From positions 16,075-80,074 of the forward strand of contig JAIBEY010000022.1 in assembly GCA_019459525.1 (NCBI GenBank): 64,000 nucleotides of DNA, read 5' to 3'. Source of the stretch: Prolixibacteraceae bacterium. GTDB taxonomy: Bacteria > Bacteroidota > Bacteroidia > Bacteroidales > Prolixibacteraceae. The position numbers and the translations under genes were made by a program. This document shows positions 45,525 through 54,412 of this stretch, piece by piece; position 1 is the first letter of the stretch; the number at the start of each line of letters is the position of its first letter. A model generated the notes under the pieces. It made no database searches. It saw only the letters and a list, made by a program, of their open reading frames with translations, and was not told the origin of the DNA.

Positions 45525-46358
45525 CTAAATATTTTGATCAATTTGATGCTGAAGTACTGATTTCAGATGTTCGATAAACTTGGTCTGATCTATTTTCCGC
45601 TGCTGAATTTCGGTATAATACCGATAAATATCTTTCTCGACATCCAGATTAAAAGTCCGGCAGAACAACCCGGCCAACTCCTTAATCGTGGTTTTACCGT
45701 TATTAATCACACGTGAAAAGAACAGGGCATAAATTAATTCCACCAGGTCGATTTTATTGCCCGTCCAGCAAAGATCACTGAACCGCTGCAAATGATGCGG
45801 TTGTTCCTGATTATCAATCCGGGTGATCTCCAGATTCAGGTATTCCACCAGCAGATCATTTGCACGTATAACCGAAAACGTATGATCCTGCCAGGTATTA
45901 AACTGTTCATCCATTAAATATTGACTACCTCTCAGTTCAATCGGAATTTCATCGCGCTCTCTTACAAAGTAAAGACTGTCCAGGTAGGTAAACCCGCAAT
46001 TGTAGTATTGAACGCTACTTGCATTCTCCTCCATGTATAATTGAATCTCATCCAGTTTCACTTTCATGTATCGTTTAATCCTATCCAAGTCATATTTACT
46101 CCGGAAACTTTCAATCTCAAATACAGTCTGATAAAACAGAAGACGGCTATAAGCAACTGTCTTTATCTCTTTAAAAAAGTGGATTTCCGATGGAATATCC
46201 GGGAAGCCTTCATTAACAACAATCCATCTTAATTCAACCAGGGCAATACGGCATCGTTTAATTGCCGATTTTGCCGTATTCAACATACTCTCGGAAGTCA
46301 TCGCAATTCGCTTCAAATCGGCTTCCAACTCGGTGACGATGTGGAAATACTGTTCCAT
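45525..46358 (-). CDS. rteC: RteC-like regulator of the conjugative element
   Basis: About 277 aa from the ATG at 46358 (MEQYFHIVTELEADLKRIAM); the frame is open 27 codons further. The sequence is wholly helical with conserved RteC features: EIHFFKEIKTVAYSRLLFYQTVFEIES, QYYNCGFTYLDSLYFVRE, CWTGNKIDLVELIYALFFSRVINNGKTTIKELAGLFCRTFNLD and YRYYTEIQQRK. In CTnDOT, RteC activates excision genes. Here it lies upstream of the replication module in the same direction, so it probably controls the element. The namesake two-component partners RteA and RteB are not nearby, though the seven-PAS kinase may be linked functionally (inference). Confidence 0.88.
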   Translation of the reverse strand: MEQYFHIVTELEADLKRIAMTSESMLNTAKSAIKRCRIALVELRWIVVNEGFPDIPSEIHFFKEIKTVAYSRLLFYQTVFEIESFRSKYDLDRIKRYMKVKLDEIQLYMEENASSVQYYNCGFTYLDSLYFVRERDEIPIELRGSQYLMDEQFNTWQDHTFSVIRANDLLVEYLNLEITRIDNQEQPHHLQRFSDLCWTGNKIDLVELIYALFFSRVINNGKTTIKELAGLFCRTFNLDVEKDIYRYYTEIQQRKIDQTKFIEHLKSVLQHQIDQNI

Positions 46359-46645
46359 ACCCAAAGATTCTGAATTAACGTAAAAAATGTAAGGGATAGC
46401 AATCAAATCATTTTCAATGATCCGTATTGAGAAGGTCAATTATCCTTCTTCTTGAATGGAATGGAATAATAAATAAGGTTTCGATCAGCAATTTCCATGA
46501 ATTGTTAATTCATGGAGTACTTCCTATAAATCAGGAAAAAGACTTTCCGGAAATGGCTATTTTGACCCGATTGAATAATCAGGGCAACGATATTTCTATA
46601 TTAGAAGATCTTACGAAAGGATCAATTGAAATGTGTTAACGAGAA

Positions 46646-46894
46646 TCATTCTTTGGGTTTTACAAACCCGATGGGATTGCGGTGTGTTGTCGCAAGTTTT
46701 TGCTTCATGGCCAGTTCGGTTAGAGCCACATAAATGTCGTCGAATTTTTCTTCATTTTCTTCGCTGATTTCTTCCAGCGCCTTGATGCGTTCCTTAATTT
46801 CTTCCAACTCCCGGGAAGGCGCTGAAGTAGAAGCCTGGATCATATACTTCCGAACTGCGATAAAGGCCCGTATAATATGAATGTTTACGTCAAT
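46646..46894 (-). pseudogene. C-terminal half of an ORF6N gene split by the ISL3 element
   Basis: Reading on the minus strand from 46894, the sequence codes IDVNIHIIRAFIAVRKYMIQ and then a coiled coil (LEEIKERIKALEEISEENEE) ending NPIGFVKPKE. Joined to the N-terminal half at 48747-49051 via the shared 8-bp repeat, it restores a continuous ORF6N protein of about 180 residues. An internal ATG at 46843 could start a 65-residue fragment, but this is not a native start. Confidence 0.88.
46887..46894. repeat. Left copy of the 8-bp target-site duplication
   Basis: acgtcaat; identical to 48747-48754. It codes the I-D-V junction of the split ORF6N protein. Confidence 0.85.
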
Positions 46895-48746
46895 TGTAAT
46901 ATTCGGTCAAACTGGTTCTTTGTCACATTTGGGGATGTACAAAAATTCGCAAAAAACTTGCACATATATTTGATAATCAGATAAATACATTCATATTTTC
47001 TTGATAATTCGGCAAGTATTCATTATCTTCAAGTAATTTAATATCAATTACTTATGAGAATAAATCACCTTGTTAACCTTCCCAGATTCTTTATTCAAGA
47101 CATTGAACAAAAAAATGGCAAAATCACCATTTTTGCTTCCATCAAGTCCAGTCGATCCCAATGCCCTATCTGTGGCCATTCTAGCAGCTCTGTTCATGAT
47201 CATTACCACCGAAAAATAACAGATCTGCCCGTATTTCAAAATACGACATTACTCTTCTTGAAGACAAGAAAATTTAAGTGCAGGAATTTTTCGTGCCCCC
47301 GTAAAGTGTTTTCTGAGCAGACCTCTCATATAAAAAGATACTCACGTAGGACTATCCGGGTATCGCAATTATTGGATTCATTGTCAATTGAACTAACTGG
47401 AAAACATGGAAGTCAGCTAACAAAGCTACTTTATCTTCCTGTGAGTAGTTCTACCATCACTCGTATTGCACTAAGTCAAGTACTGCCAGCAATAAAACAA
47501 CCCGTCATCCTTGGCGTTGACGATTGGGCTTTTCGCAAAGGAGTAAATTATGGAACAGTGCTGATCGATATGGAAACATCCAGACCAATTGATCTCTTAT
47601 CTTCACGAGATAGTGCAAACCTTAAAGAATGGCTTAAAAAATATCCAGCAGTTAAAATTATCACCAGGGATCGGTCCGGAGCATATTCTTCAGCCATTAA
47701 TGAAATTTGTCCGGATGCAATTCAAGTTGCTGATCGGTTCCACTTGCTAATGAACCTTTCTGATGCCCTTGATAAATATTTTAAAAGTGTCAGAAAAGAA
47801 ATACGACGGGTAATAACAGAAAAGACAGACGAAATATTATCATTATCTGCCAATGAAGGCCAATGTAACAGCACAGATGTTACAAACTTTCTTGCTGTAC
47901 AAGTTGCCTCAGAAACTAAAGAGATCCAGCTCGATCAGAGATTAGACACCTTTAACAAAGTCAAAGAATTTCAATCGAAAGGAACTCCTTTGAAAAGGAT
48001 CTCAACAATTTTAAAAATCAGTCGTAATACGGTACGCTCTTATTTCATTCAAGAAACCTTGTCTCCAAGGATTCACCCAAAGTCTGTCAACATCGCTCTA
48101 TACTCTGGGTATATTTTGTCCCGGTTAAATATGGAAGGTTATATTAAGAAAGATATATTTGAAGAAATCCTTGGGCTTGGTTATAATGGTGGCCGCACGC
48201 AGGCTTTCGTTTACATCAATAAATTGAAGCTGGAATATGGACTTACTACCCTGGATAGCATTGAGGTTCAAAAGAAAATAACACCATATGTCAAACCATT
48301 AGATTCCAGAAAATTAGCCAAATATATCGGGGGTTCAATCTCAGACATTGAAGATCCCGATGAAAGAAGCTGTATGAAAACATTAATTGCTTACCTGCCG
48401 GAACTTCAAATAGTCAGAAAATTGGTACAGATATTTCGAACCATGATCAAGCGAGGTTGTGGCAACATATCGAGATGGATAGATTTTGTTAAAAAATCGA
48501 AGCGAAAATTATCCGGACTGAAATCATTCGCTTATGGTTTATCCCGAGATATAAAAGCCGTGGAAAACGGAATAAGATTGCCTTGGAGTAACGGCACTGT
48601 CGAAGGACATGTGAACAGAATAAAATGTATCAAGCGCCAAATGTATGGCAGAGCCAGTTTTGAACTACTGCGCAGGAAAGTGATACTGTCTCAGCATGGG
48701 TAACCGTCCCCAAATGTGACGAAGAACCAATTTCACCGTTTTTTCC
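46895..48746 (+). mobile_element. ISL3-family insertion sequence with 8-bp target duplication
   Basis: The element carries one ISL3 transposase. Its ends are inverted repeats: left ggttctttgtcacatttggg (46914-46933) and right, on the minus strand, ggttcttcgtcacatttggg, extending inward to gga and outward with a few mismatches (CGGT.AAA.TGG). The 8-bp sequence acgtcaat occurs just outside both ends (46887-46894 and 48747-48754). Removing the element plus one copy restores an intact ORF6N reading frame, which proves insertion and suggests it is recent. Exact terminal bases could be shifted by a few. Confidence 0.88.
47054..48703 (+). CDS. ISL3-family transposase
   Basis: A 549-aa DDE transposase, complete. 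The N-terminal zinc finger has CPICG (C37, C40) and a second pair near C76/C81. The catalytic core shows [17 protein letters not shown] with the first Asp at 156/157, [11 protein letters not shown] with the second at about 206, [10 protein letters not shown], and [20 protein letters not shown] with the Glu at about 517. A central HTH segment ([21 protein letters not shown]) is also visible. Length is usual for long ISL3 transposases. No frameshift, so the element may be active. Confidence 0.95.
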   Translation: MRINHLVNLPRFFIQDIEQKNGKITIFASIKSSRSQCPICGHSSSSVHDHYHRKITDLPVFQNTTLLFLKTRKFKCRNFSCPRKVFSEQTSHIKRYSRRTIRVSQLLDSLSIELTGKHGSQLTKLLYLPVSSSTITRIALSQVLPAIKQPVILGVDDWAFRKGVNYGTVLIDMETSRPIDLLSSRDSANLKEWLKKYPAVKIITRDRSGAYSSAINEICPDAIQVADRFHLLMNLSDALDKYFKSVRKEIRRVITEKTDEILSLSANEGQCNSTDVTNFLAVQVASETKEIQLDQRLDTFNKVKEFQSKGTPLKRISTILKISRNTVRSYFIQETLSPRIHPKSVNIALYSGYILSRLNMEGYIKKDIFEEILGLGYNGGRTQAFVYINKLKLEYGLTTLDSIEVQKKITPYVKPLDSRKLAKYIGGSISDIEDPDERSCMKTLIAYLPELQIVRKLVQIFRTMIKRGCGNISRWIDFVKKSKRKLSGLKSFAYGLSRDIKAVENGIRLPWSNGTVEGHVNRIKCIKRQMYGRASFELLRRKVILSQHG

Positions 48747-48754
48747 ACGTCAAT
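48747..48754. repeat. Right copy of the 8-bp target-site duplication
   Basis: acgtcaat; identical to 46887-46894, flanking the ISL3 element on the right. Confidence 0.85.
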
Positions 48755-49051
48755 GGCTCTATCACTTTTCAAAACACTCGAAAGCATAGCTACACCCGGC
48801 TCAAGAAAAGCAAAAGGAATGGCACCTCCCAGATAACTTTTAGATGGTATCACATTTTGTGATACCAGGTTATTAATCTCATTATTTGTGAGTTCAAACA
48901 TGAAATCAGGAGGGAACCTTTTCATATTTCGCTTTACTGCCTGTTTTAAAGCTCTGGTCTCAACTTCATACAGTTCTGCCAAATCAAAATCCAGCATGAC
49001 TTGCTGGCCTCTGATCTCGTAAATTTTGCTTTGAATAACCTGTAAATCCAT
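48747..49051 (-). pseudogene. N-terminal half of the ISL3-split ORF6N gene
   Basis: From the ATG at 49051 the frame codes an ORF6N domain: [20 protein letters not shown], then [35 protein letters not shown] and IDV. ORF6N domains are DNA-binding modules in phage and mobile-element regulators. The native frame is interrupted after IDV by the IS; reading continues into IS sequence to a stop at 48665, giving a fused tail of foreign residues. Confidence 0.9.
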
Positions 49052-49487
49052 GATTTAAGCATTTTATCTGGCCGAATTCTTTCTGAGACTAATACATTAA
49101 TCAAGATTATAAATCTTCAAATTACGCTGAACCTCCCGTCTGCCTAGGGTTTGAATTGTCAGGTAATCCTAGACAGTTAAATTCCCCAAAACTTATATAT
49201 TAATTCTTCAATTAATCGAATCCTTGTTGCCTCCCTTTTTGATCTGACCTGGTTATTTACAGCATCAACTATTGCCATTTTTTCCAGTACGGCATCAACT
49301 TTTTCACCGTTTACAGCATCAACTATCGCTATTTTCCCGGTACGGCATCAGCTTTTTCATCATTTACAGCATCAACCATCTCTTTTTTCCCGGTACGGCA
49401 TCATCTTCCGCCATATTTTCATTTAAGGATAACCTGTAACTCTATGATTTAAATATTTTTCCTGGCCGGATTTATTCTGAAATCGAT
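49052..49487 (-). repeat. Decayed ORF6N-like remnant with three 53/54-bp tandem repeats
   Basis: Minus-strand units starting tttacagcatcaac at 49256, 49310 and 49363 repeat every 54 and 53 bases. The first two are in frame and code VDAVNGEKVDAVLEKMAI and VDAVNNQVRSKREATRIRLI, the frame closing at 49177 (EELIYKFWGI then stop). The 53-base unit shifts the frame. The upstream end (about 49430-49485) duplicates the ORF6N gene's start region: ataacctgtaa..atgatttaa..tctggccg near 49030-49075 versus ataacctgtaactctatgat..cctggccgg. The region looks like a second, broken ORF6N-type gene. Confidence 0.6.
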
Positions 49488-50081
49488 CTATTCATTCTTC
49501 CGGTTTGAAAAATTTATCTGTCTCCCAATTTTCCGGATTGGTGTTGATATAATTAGCAATACGTTGGTATTCTTCATCGTCGCGAAAATATGATCGTGAA
49601 ACCGGGATTGCCAGGCAAAATCGGCATGAATTTTACGGGCATGGGTGGTAACGGCCGATTTAAACCCGCGAATGATGGACGCCAGGTTCTTGGATTGTGG
49701 CCCGAATTTATTTGCGGCGGCGTTGGCAGGCGTTGTTGTAGAGACGCGATGCACCGCGTCTCTACGGAACACCTCATCTGTATTAATCGGTTGGTTGTAT
49801 TCATTTTTGCCTATTACGATGATCGCATGAAAATGATTGGGCATCACTACGTATTCGCCCATCGTTAAATTCATATCCTTTCGAATGTCAAATGTCTTTA
49901 ACCATTCAGCGTTTACCGTGTTTCCCATTTCCGATAATATCATTTCCTTTTCCAACACCTGTCTGAAATAACATTCGCGGTTTTGGGTGCAAATGGTAAT
50001 GAAATAAACCCCTGAACTGGCATAATCCCACCAGGATGCCCGTGTTGAGGATATGCGGTATTTATCCTGAAATTTGTCCAT
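49488..50081 (-). pseudogene. REP-associated (RAYT/IS200-like) transposase with frameshift
   Basis: From the ATG at 50081 (MDKFQDKYRISSTRASWWDY) the frame codes a Y1 single-strand transposase: GVYFITICTQNRECYF, GEYVVMPNHFHAIIVI with the HxH motif, then NLASIIRGFKSAVTTHARKI and FAWQSRFHDHIF. After FHDHIF the family pattern continues in another frame: RDDEEYQRIANYINTNPENW then KPEE and a stop at 49492. One base is missing in an A-run at 49585-49588. The present frame ends with a nonsense tail (ATMKNTNVLLIISTPIRKI). The stretch RRDAVHRVSTTTPANAAANK between the HxH and the helical part is an insertion containing a REP hairpin. A sequencing error in the homopolymer cannot be excluded. Confidence 0.85.
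49738..49765. repeat. REP-like perfect hairpin inside the RAYT gene
   Basis: gtagagacgcg-atgcac-cgcgtctctac is a perfect 11-bp stem with a 6-base loop. This type of GTAGAGACGCG palindrome is widespread in Bacteroidota and cyanobacteria as a repeated extragenic element. Here it is in frame within the transposase gene and codes RRDAVHRVS. Confidence 0.8.
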
Positions 50082-50265
50082 TAGTTTTTCGTTGTTCTTC
50101 GGGCTTGGCTGTCCAAACCGCATTCAGGCTGTGCGCTGCGCGCGGCTCGAACGCTTAATTGTTGTATGCCGTTTTTAATTTTTCATTTCGTTTTCTTTAG
50201 CTTCAGCGTAAAGCTCTCTGCAATCCTCGTTCATGCGGTTGTAAAGATCGTGAACTTGCGTAGGC

Positions 50266-51333
50266 TTAATCTTTTATTACAGAACTCCCAGATACTTCAC
50301 CAATTGCTTTCACTAGATGAGTATTTAATTTTAAACTTTTCAAATATGGTGCTTTAAGGAATCCTAATTGCTCATTTGAGTCATCTTCTATTACATCATC
50401 AAAAGCATCTTCAACTGAATAGTTATTAATCCTTCCTTTGTACTTCTTATATTGTTGATCTACGCTTTTAAACCAGCCAACCCTATTATTGGCGATTTTC
50501 CCAAAATACCTTGATTTAATGTCAAAAATTTTATCCCATGATTCTGTTTTATCATCATTAACACTAAAATCAACGATTATCTCTGATTTTGTAATTCTGC
50601 TTTTTAAATCATTTGTCGGTTCTATCAATTTTTTTAAAGCTTTTGATTTAACATCAACAGTTACCTCAATGTTCGGATGAGTTTTAGCAAAGGGATAATA
50701 AACTGGCTTGCCCTCCTTAAGTATATCAACTTCTCCCTTTTCATCTGAATTGCAAGTTGTACAGATTGGAACCAGATTGTTAAAATTGGTTGAAGAAAAA
50801 GGGTAGTGCTTTTGTGGAAGATAATGATCAAATGCCGATCTTCCTTTAGAGTAGATTGTCTTTAGGTCACCGTATCCGCAGCAAGGACAATCAATAAAGC
50901 CATTTTTTAAATTCAGTTCATCATAATAAGTTTTCTTTTCTCCGTATGTTTCCCTAATTGCTTTCCATCCTAAAAACTTGGTGTATAATTCTTTGAAGAA
51001 AGGTTTTACTACTTTGACTAAGTCTTTATTTAAAGTATTTAGGGCTATTGGAGTGATTGTTCCATCACAGAGTTCTTCAATCCTATTATTATGAGCAAAT
51101 GCAGTTTTAAAATCCTCTTTTCCCTGAATTGTTAGTGATTTACAGACTTTATAAATAGCTATAATCTGTTCTTGAAACCAGGGTTGATCTTCGTACAAGG
51201 CTTTTAGCTCATCATTCAGTTTGTCTTTACATTGCTTTTTATCTGCCTTACACCATACCTCATTAACCAAATACTCAATCAGGTTATGAGCTTTGTAAAT
51301 ATCATGTGATATGGACTTATAGACTCTAAGCAT
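50266..51333 (-). CDS. HNH endonuclease, PtuB (Septu)-like effector
   Basis: A 355-aa protein with an HNH nuclease domain at about residues 148-200: CPCCGYGDL (zinc pair), then GRSAFDHYLPQKHYPFSST, NFNNLVPICTTCNSDEKG. The DH..LP and N..PIC..C pattern with CxxC pairs is the zinc-bound HNH fold found in PtuB of Septu defence systems and in related TIGR02646-like proteins. The N-terminal ~145 residues are helical; the C-terminal ~150 residues (DFSVNDDKTESWDKIFDIKSR) are not recognised. Its start overlaps the end of the ATPase gene by eight bases. It is probably the DNA- or RNA-cutting arm of the operon, controlled by the ATPase. The HNH call is firm; Septu membership is inferred from its partner. 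Confidence 0.85.
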   Translation of the reverse strand: MLRVYKSISHDIYKAHNLIEYLVNEVWCKADKKQCKDKLNDELKALYEDQPWFQEQIIAIYKVCKSLTIQGKEDFKTAFAHNNRIEELCDGTITPIALNTLNKDLVKVVKPFFKELYTKFLGWKAIRETYGEKKTYYDELNLKNGFIDCPCCGYGDLKTIYSKGRSAFDHYLPQKHYPFSSTNFNNLVPICTTCNSDEKGEVDILKEGKPVYYPFAKTHPNIEVTVDVKSKALKKLIEPTNDLKSRITKSEIIVDFSVNDDKTESWDKIFDIKSRYFGKIANNRVGWFKSVDQQYKKYKGRINNYSVEDAFDDVIEDDSNEQLGFLKAPYLKSLKLNTHLVKAIGEVSGSSVIKD

Positions 51334-53002
51334 CAGTATCTTCTAACTCGTTTAATTGAGCAAATAACAATATTTTCTCCATTGAATCCCCTAAATGGTT
51401 TGTTTTCATTTTGTATTCTTGAACTTCTTTAGATGATAGCTTCTTCTTTTTAGAGATTTCAGTTTGGATGTCTTCAATTTCTTTTCTGGCAAGATCGCCG
51501 ATGGTATTTCGATTTTTGAAAATATTTTCGGTAATGATATCCACGGATGTACCATAAGTTCTGAAATTCATGGCTCTAGCATTTATTGGTTGCCTTCCCT
51601 TTTCAAATGCAATTACTTTGTCGGGATAACAGTCTGAAATTATAAATGGCGAATGAGATGTAATCAGAATGTCTGTCATTAAGTTATTACTTTGAGAATG
51701 ATCTAAGCTCTTCTTTAAAGTTCGGATGAATTTTGAGCGCCAATCGGGATTGAAATGCGTTTCTGGTTCATCTAATAATAAAAGAGCACTTTTGTTCTTC
51801 AACATAAGACAGATTCCCATTGTGTGTAAAAACTGTTGTTCGCCATCTGAAAGGTTTTTCATTAACAATGGAACAACTTCTTCGGAATCTGGATATTTTT
51901 TCTTGATATAGTAATCCAGAAAAAAGAAGACTTTTTCCTGAGGTTCTGGAGTCGGTACTTTTCCATCTGTATAAAAACCTTTTGATTGATATACATCCGA
52001 TTTGATCTCAGGTTTTACAGTTCGATAGTTTAGTGTATAAAGAATTTGAAAGGCTTGAAATAATTTAAATGGGTTGTTTGAAAAGTTATCTTTGAAAGCT
52101 TTTTTACTAGCTGGATTAATCCAGAAATCTAAGGTCAATTTATCCTTCTCTTCGTAATATGTAGTTGCACAAAGTTTAAACAAATCTAAAATCTTTTTGT
52201 ATTGTTCAAGAATTTTTTTGTTTTCATGCATATGAAGATTAAGATTCATTCGAAAACGAATAATATCTGCAATTCCCAACTCTTTGTGCAGCGGTTCTAG
52301 GACTTCTTCTTTTTGAAATATTAAATTTGCTAAAAGAACTGCCTGACTCATTTCGTAATCAACATACAGCAAGCTACTTTCTGGTTCCTCATATTTTGCA
52401 TTCTTTTCTAAAGCAACTCGATATTCATCAAAGTGAAGAAGACGAGTTTTCAAGAAAGGAATGCTTAAAATTTCATTTTCACCCGAGGAATAACCAATTA
52501 CCAGATCTGGTAAGTAACGTTTTGCGGGCGCGGGTTTGGTGGCAAACTTTTCTGCAACGACCGAAACAGGAATTGGCTCTTTGTCAAACGGAAAAGGTTG
52601 GTAAGTCATTTGTGGTAAACCATCATCCTTTTTCTTATCATTTTTCTCTTTCTTTGTAATACAAACCTTAACTAAATTTTCAATCTTATATTCTTTGTCT
52701 TGACTGATATAGTATTCTAGTTCAAAGGCATCAGGTTTGCAGAATTCAGGCTTAAAGTTGTTTTGAAAATTTTCCGGTTGATTGACATTTGCACAACTCT
52801 CAATGTGATAGAAAATATTGGAAAGTGCTTCTAAAACATTTGATTTGCCACTGCCATTCAATCCAGCAAAACAAAAAGGATGGAATTCAGACCAGTCTAT
52901 TTGTTCATGAATTTGGTCTTCATAAGGAGCTCTGAATTGAAGTTTGAAGCCTTCTTTAATACTCCCATAATCTGAGTTAATATGTATCCTTAAAAGCTTC
53001 AT
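51326..53002 (-). CDS. SMC/ABC-type AAA ATPase, PtuA-like, restriction-associated
   Basis: A 558-aa ATPase of the type called restriction-system-associated AAA ATPase, similar in layout to PtuA of Septu. Walker A is GLNGSGKSNVLEAL (G47-S54). The middle ~320 residues are an extended helical insertion. The C-terminal motor half has the signature LSDGEQQFLHTMGICLML (about residue 380), Walker B ALLLLDEPETHFNPDW (about 405) and the switch histidine in TDILITSHSPFIISDC (about 446). It starts with ATGA shared with the hsdS stop (52999-53002). It probably senses invading DNA and licenses the HNH partner. It carries no helicase or translocase domain of HsdR type, so it is not a disguised HsdR. Confidence 0.88.
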   Translation of the reverse strand: MKLLRIHINSDYGSIKEGFKLQFRAPYEDQIHEQIDWSEFHPFCFAGLNGSGKSNVLEALSNIFYHIESCANVNQPENFQNNFKPEFCKPDAFELEYYISQDKEYKIENLVKVCITKKEKNDKKKDDGLPQMTYQPFPFDKEPIPVSVVAEKFATKPAPAKRYLPDLVIGYSSGENEILSIPFLKTRLLHFDEYRVALEKNAKYEEPESSLLYVDYEMSQAVLLANLIFQKEEVLEPLHKELGIADIIRFRMNLNLHMHENKKILEQYKKILDLFKLCATTYYEEKDKLTLDFWINPASKKAFKDNFSNNPFKLFQAFQILYTLNYRTVKPEIKSDVYQSKGFYTDGKVPTPEPQEKVFFFLDYYIKKKYPDSEEVVPLLMKNLSDGEQQFLHTMGICLMLKNKSALLLLDEPETHFNPDWRSKFIRTLKKSLDHSQSNNLMTDILITSHSPFIISDCYPDKVIAFEKGRQPINARAMNFRTYGTSVDIITENIFKNRNTIGDLARKEIEDIQTEISKKKKLSSKEVQEYKMKTNHLGDSMEKILLFAQLNELEDTDA

Positions 53003-54408
53003 CCAACAATTTTGAGTTTAATTTCATTTTTATCCACTATTTGTTCAATACTTCCATCCTCAAGCAGTTCTCTTAATCTATTCCATGCGAGATCATAAGA
53101 TTCAAATTCAGAGAATTTAGGTTCTTTACTACCAATCCACTTTAACAAATGCCTCAAACGGTCTCCTTTCTTCAAATCTTCTTTAGTTAATGTATGTAAA
53201 AGTGTTTCAAATACTTCATCTTCATCTATTTGATTTTCAAGACCAAATGCATCTTGCAATACAGCTTGAAAAAGAGTTCTTAACGCATTAAGTTGTAACC
53301 AGTATTTCTCTTTTTGTTTTTCAACCTTCGAATATATCTTTTCAAACTGATTTTGATCTTCTATCGATGGGAGGTAAACTAACTGTTTCAGAAGAGTTGT
53401 TGCGCTTATATTCGCAAGACTCCCTGAAAGTCTAGCTTTATTTCGCAAAACATTTTTTCCAAAATCAGAATTAAAGAAATTCACCAAATAGTACGGATTA
53501 AGTATACTTTCGTCTAGCTCCAATTTAATTAAATAACCAGCATAAGTATATCCACTACCTTTGTTCCAAACCGCAATTTTACCAACTAACTCAGGACTAT
53601 TTGTTCTATTAAAAAGGACAGACCTGTTTTCTAATTTTAATGTTCTTTGCTCTTCTTCAGTCAGCTTAACCCACTTTATATCATCTAAAAAAATCTCACC
53701 GTTGTAAGCTATATTTCCCATTCTCAAAACTGGCAAACCGTCTCCTTCTTCATTAGCTTTTTTGGCAGTTCCATAATTAGTTGATAATATACCTTGACAT
53801 TCATTTAATCGAATATATTCTGATTTACTAGATCGTTCAAGAAACATCTCCAAGAAAACAGAACGAATGTATTCTTCAAGTAATTTAATGGTTCCAACTC
53901 GTTTATCAATAAGATTTTGGATTCTATTGAGTCGACCCACAATCTTGAATTGGTCTTCAGTATATTTTGGGAAAACAACTTTTATTCGTTTAAGCAATTT
54001 GTTGTTAAGCATAGATAATACAGCAGTATTAGCCTTGTTTTCCAAAATCCTCTTGTTCAATCTGATCCAGTAATAAAACAACTCTGGTAGAATTATTTTA
54101 TTATTTACTAATATACCAGTCAATTGCTGATTTGATGCAATTGGCGTTTTCACAATTGCAGTTTTCCCAATATCTCCTATTGTCGAAATAAGCACTGTAC
54201 CTGATTCATATAAAAAAGCCCTTTTCTCTTCCAACGCGATTTCTGAAATTTTTCTTTCTGAGTCTTCAACAAGTTTCTGACCTCTTAAGTCTGAAGGTCC
54301 TACCCAAGGAATCTCTCCATCAAAATATTCTGGATTAGAGGTCGGAGGCGTTTTACCCGTTTTTACTTCCAATGCTAATTCACCTATAGTATATTCTACA
54401 AATTCCAT
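52999..54408 (-). CDS. hsdS: Type I RM specificity subunit HsdS with C-terminal extension
   Basis: A 469-aa S subunit. Two target-recognition domains are visible: residues about 1-140 (GKTPPTSNPEYFDGEIPWVG, STIGDIGKTAIVKTPIASNQ, FYYWIRLNKRILE) and about 200-345 (RMGNIAYNGEI, VLFNRTNSPELVGKIAVW, ANISATTLLKQLVYLP), each followed by a coiled-coil spacer (DQFKIVGRLNRIQNLIDKRV; NQFEKIYSKVEKQKEKYW). Beyond the second spacer lies an extra ~75-residue acidic domain (ETLLHTLTKEDLKKGDRLRH, LAWNRLRELLEDGSIEQIVD) not found in most HsdS. It begins 4 bases after the hsdM stop and ends overlapping the ATPase start. It sets the DNA sequence the M subunit modifies. Confidence 0.9.
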   Translation of the reverse strand: MEFVEYTIGELALEVKTGKTPPTSNPEYFDGEIPWVGPSDLRGQKLVEDSERKISEIALEEKRAFLYESGTVLISTIGDIGKTAIVKTPIASNQQLTGILVNNKIILPELFYYWIRLNKRILENKANTAVLSMLNNKLLKRIKVVFPKYTEDQFKIVGRLNRIQNLIDKRVGTIKLLEEYIRSVFLEMFLERSSKSEYIRLNECQGILSTNYGTAKKANEEGDGLPVLRMGNIAYNGEIFLDDIKWVKLTEEEQRTLKLENRSVLFNRTNSPELVGKIAVWNKGSGYTYAGYLIKLELDESILNPYYLVNFFNSDFGKNVLRNKARLSGSLANISATTLLKQLVYLPSIEDQNQFEKIYSKVEKQKEKYWLQLNALRTLFQAVLQDAFGLENQIDEDEVFETLLHTLTKEDLKKGDRLRHLLKWIGSKEPKFSEFESYDLAWNRLRELLEDGSIEQIVDKNEIKLKIVG

Positions 54409-54412
54409 AGAA

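Noticed and set aside
46427..46639. 70-codon plus-strand frame upstream of RteC
   Set aside because: It starts inside the RteC leader, has no domain and is not coupled to a neighbour.
49256..49413. CRISPR array
   Set aside because: The units are contiguous 53/54-bp tandem repeats without spacers, and code 18-residue repeats.
51326..53002. The ATPase as a disguised HsdR or BREX-type subunit
   Set aside because: It lacks helicase motor motifs and an HsdR nuclease domain; SMC/ABC-type signature motifs fit PtuA-like ATPases better.
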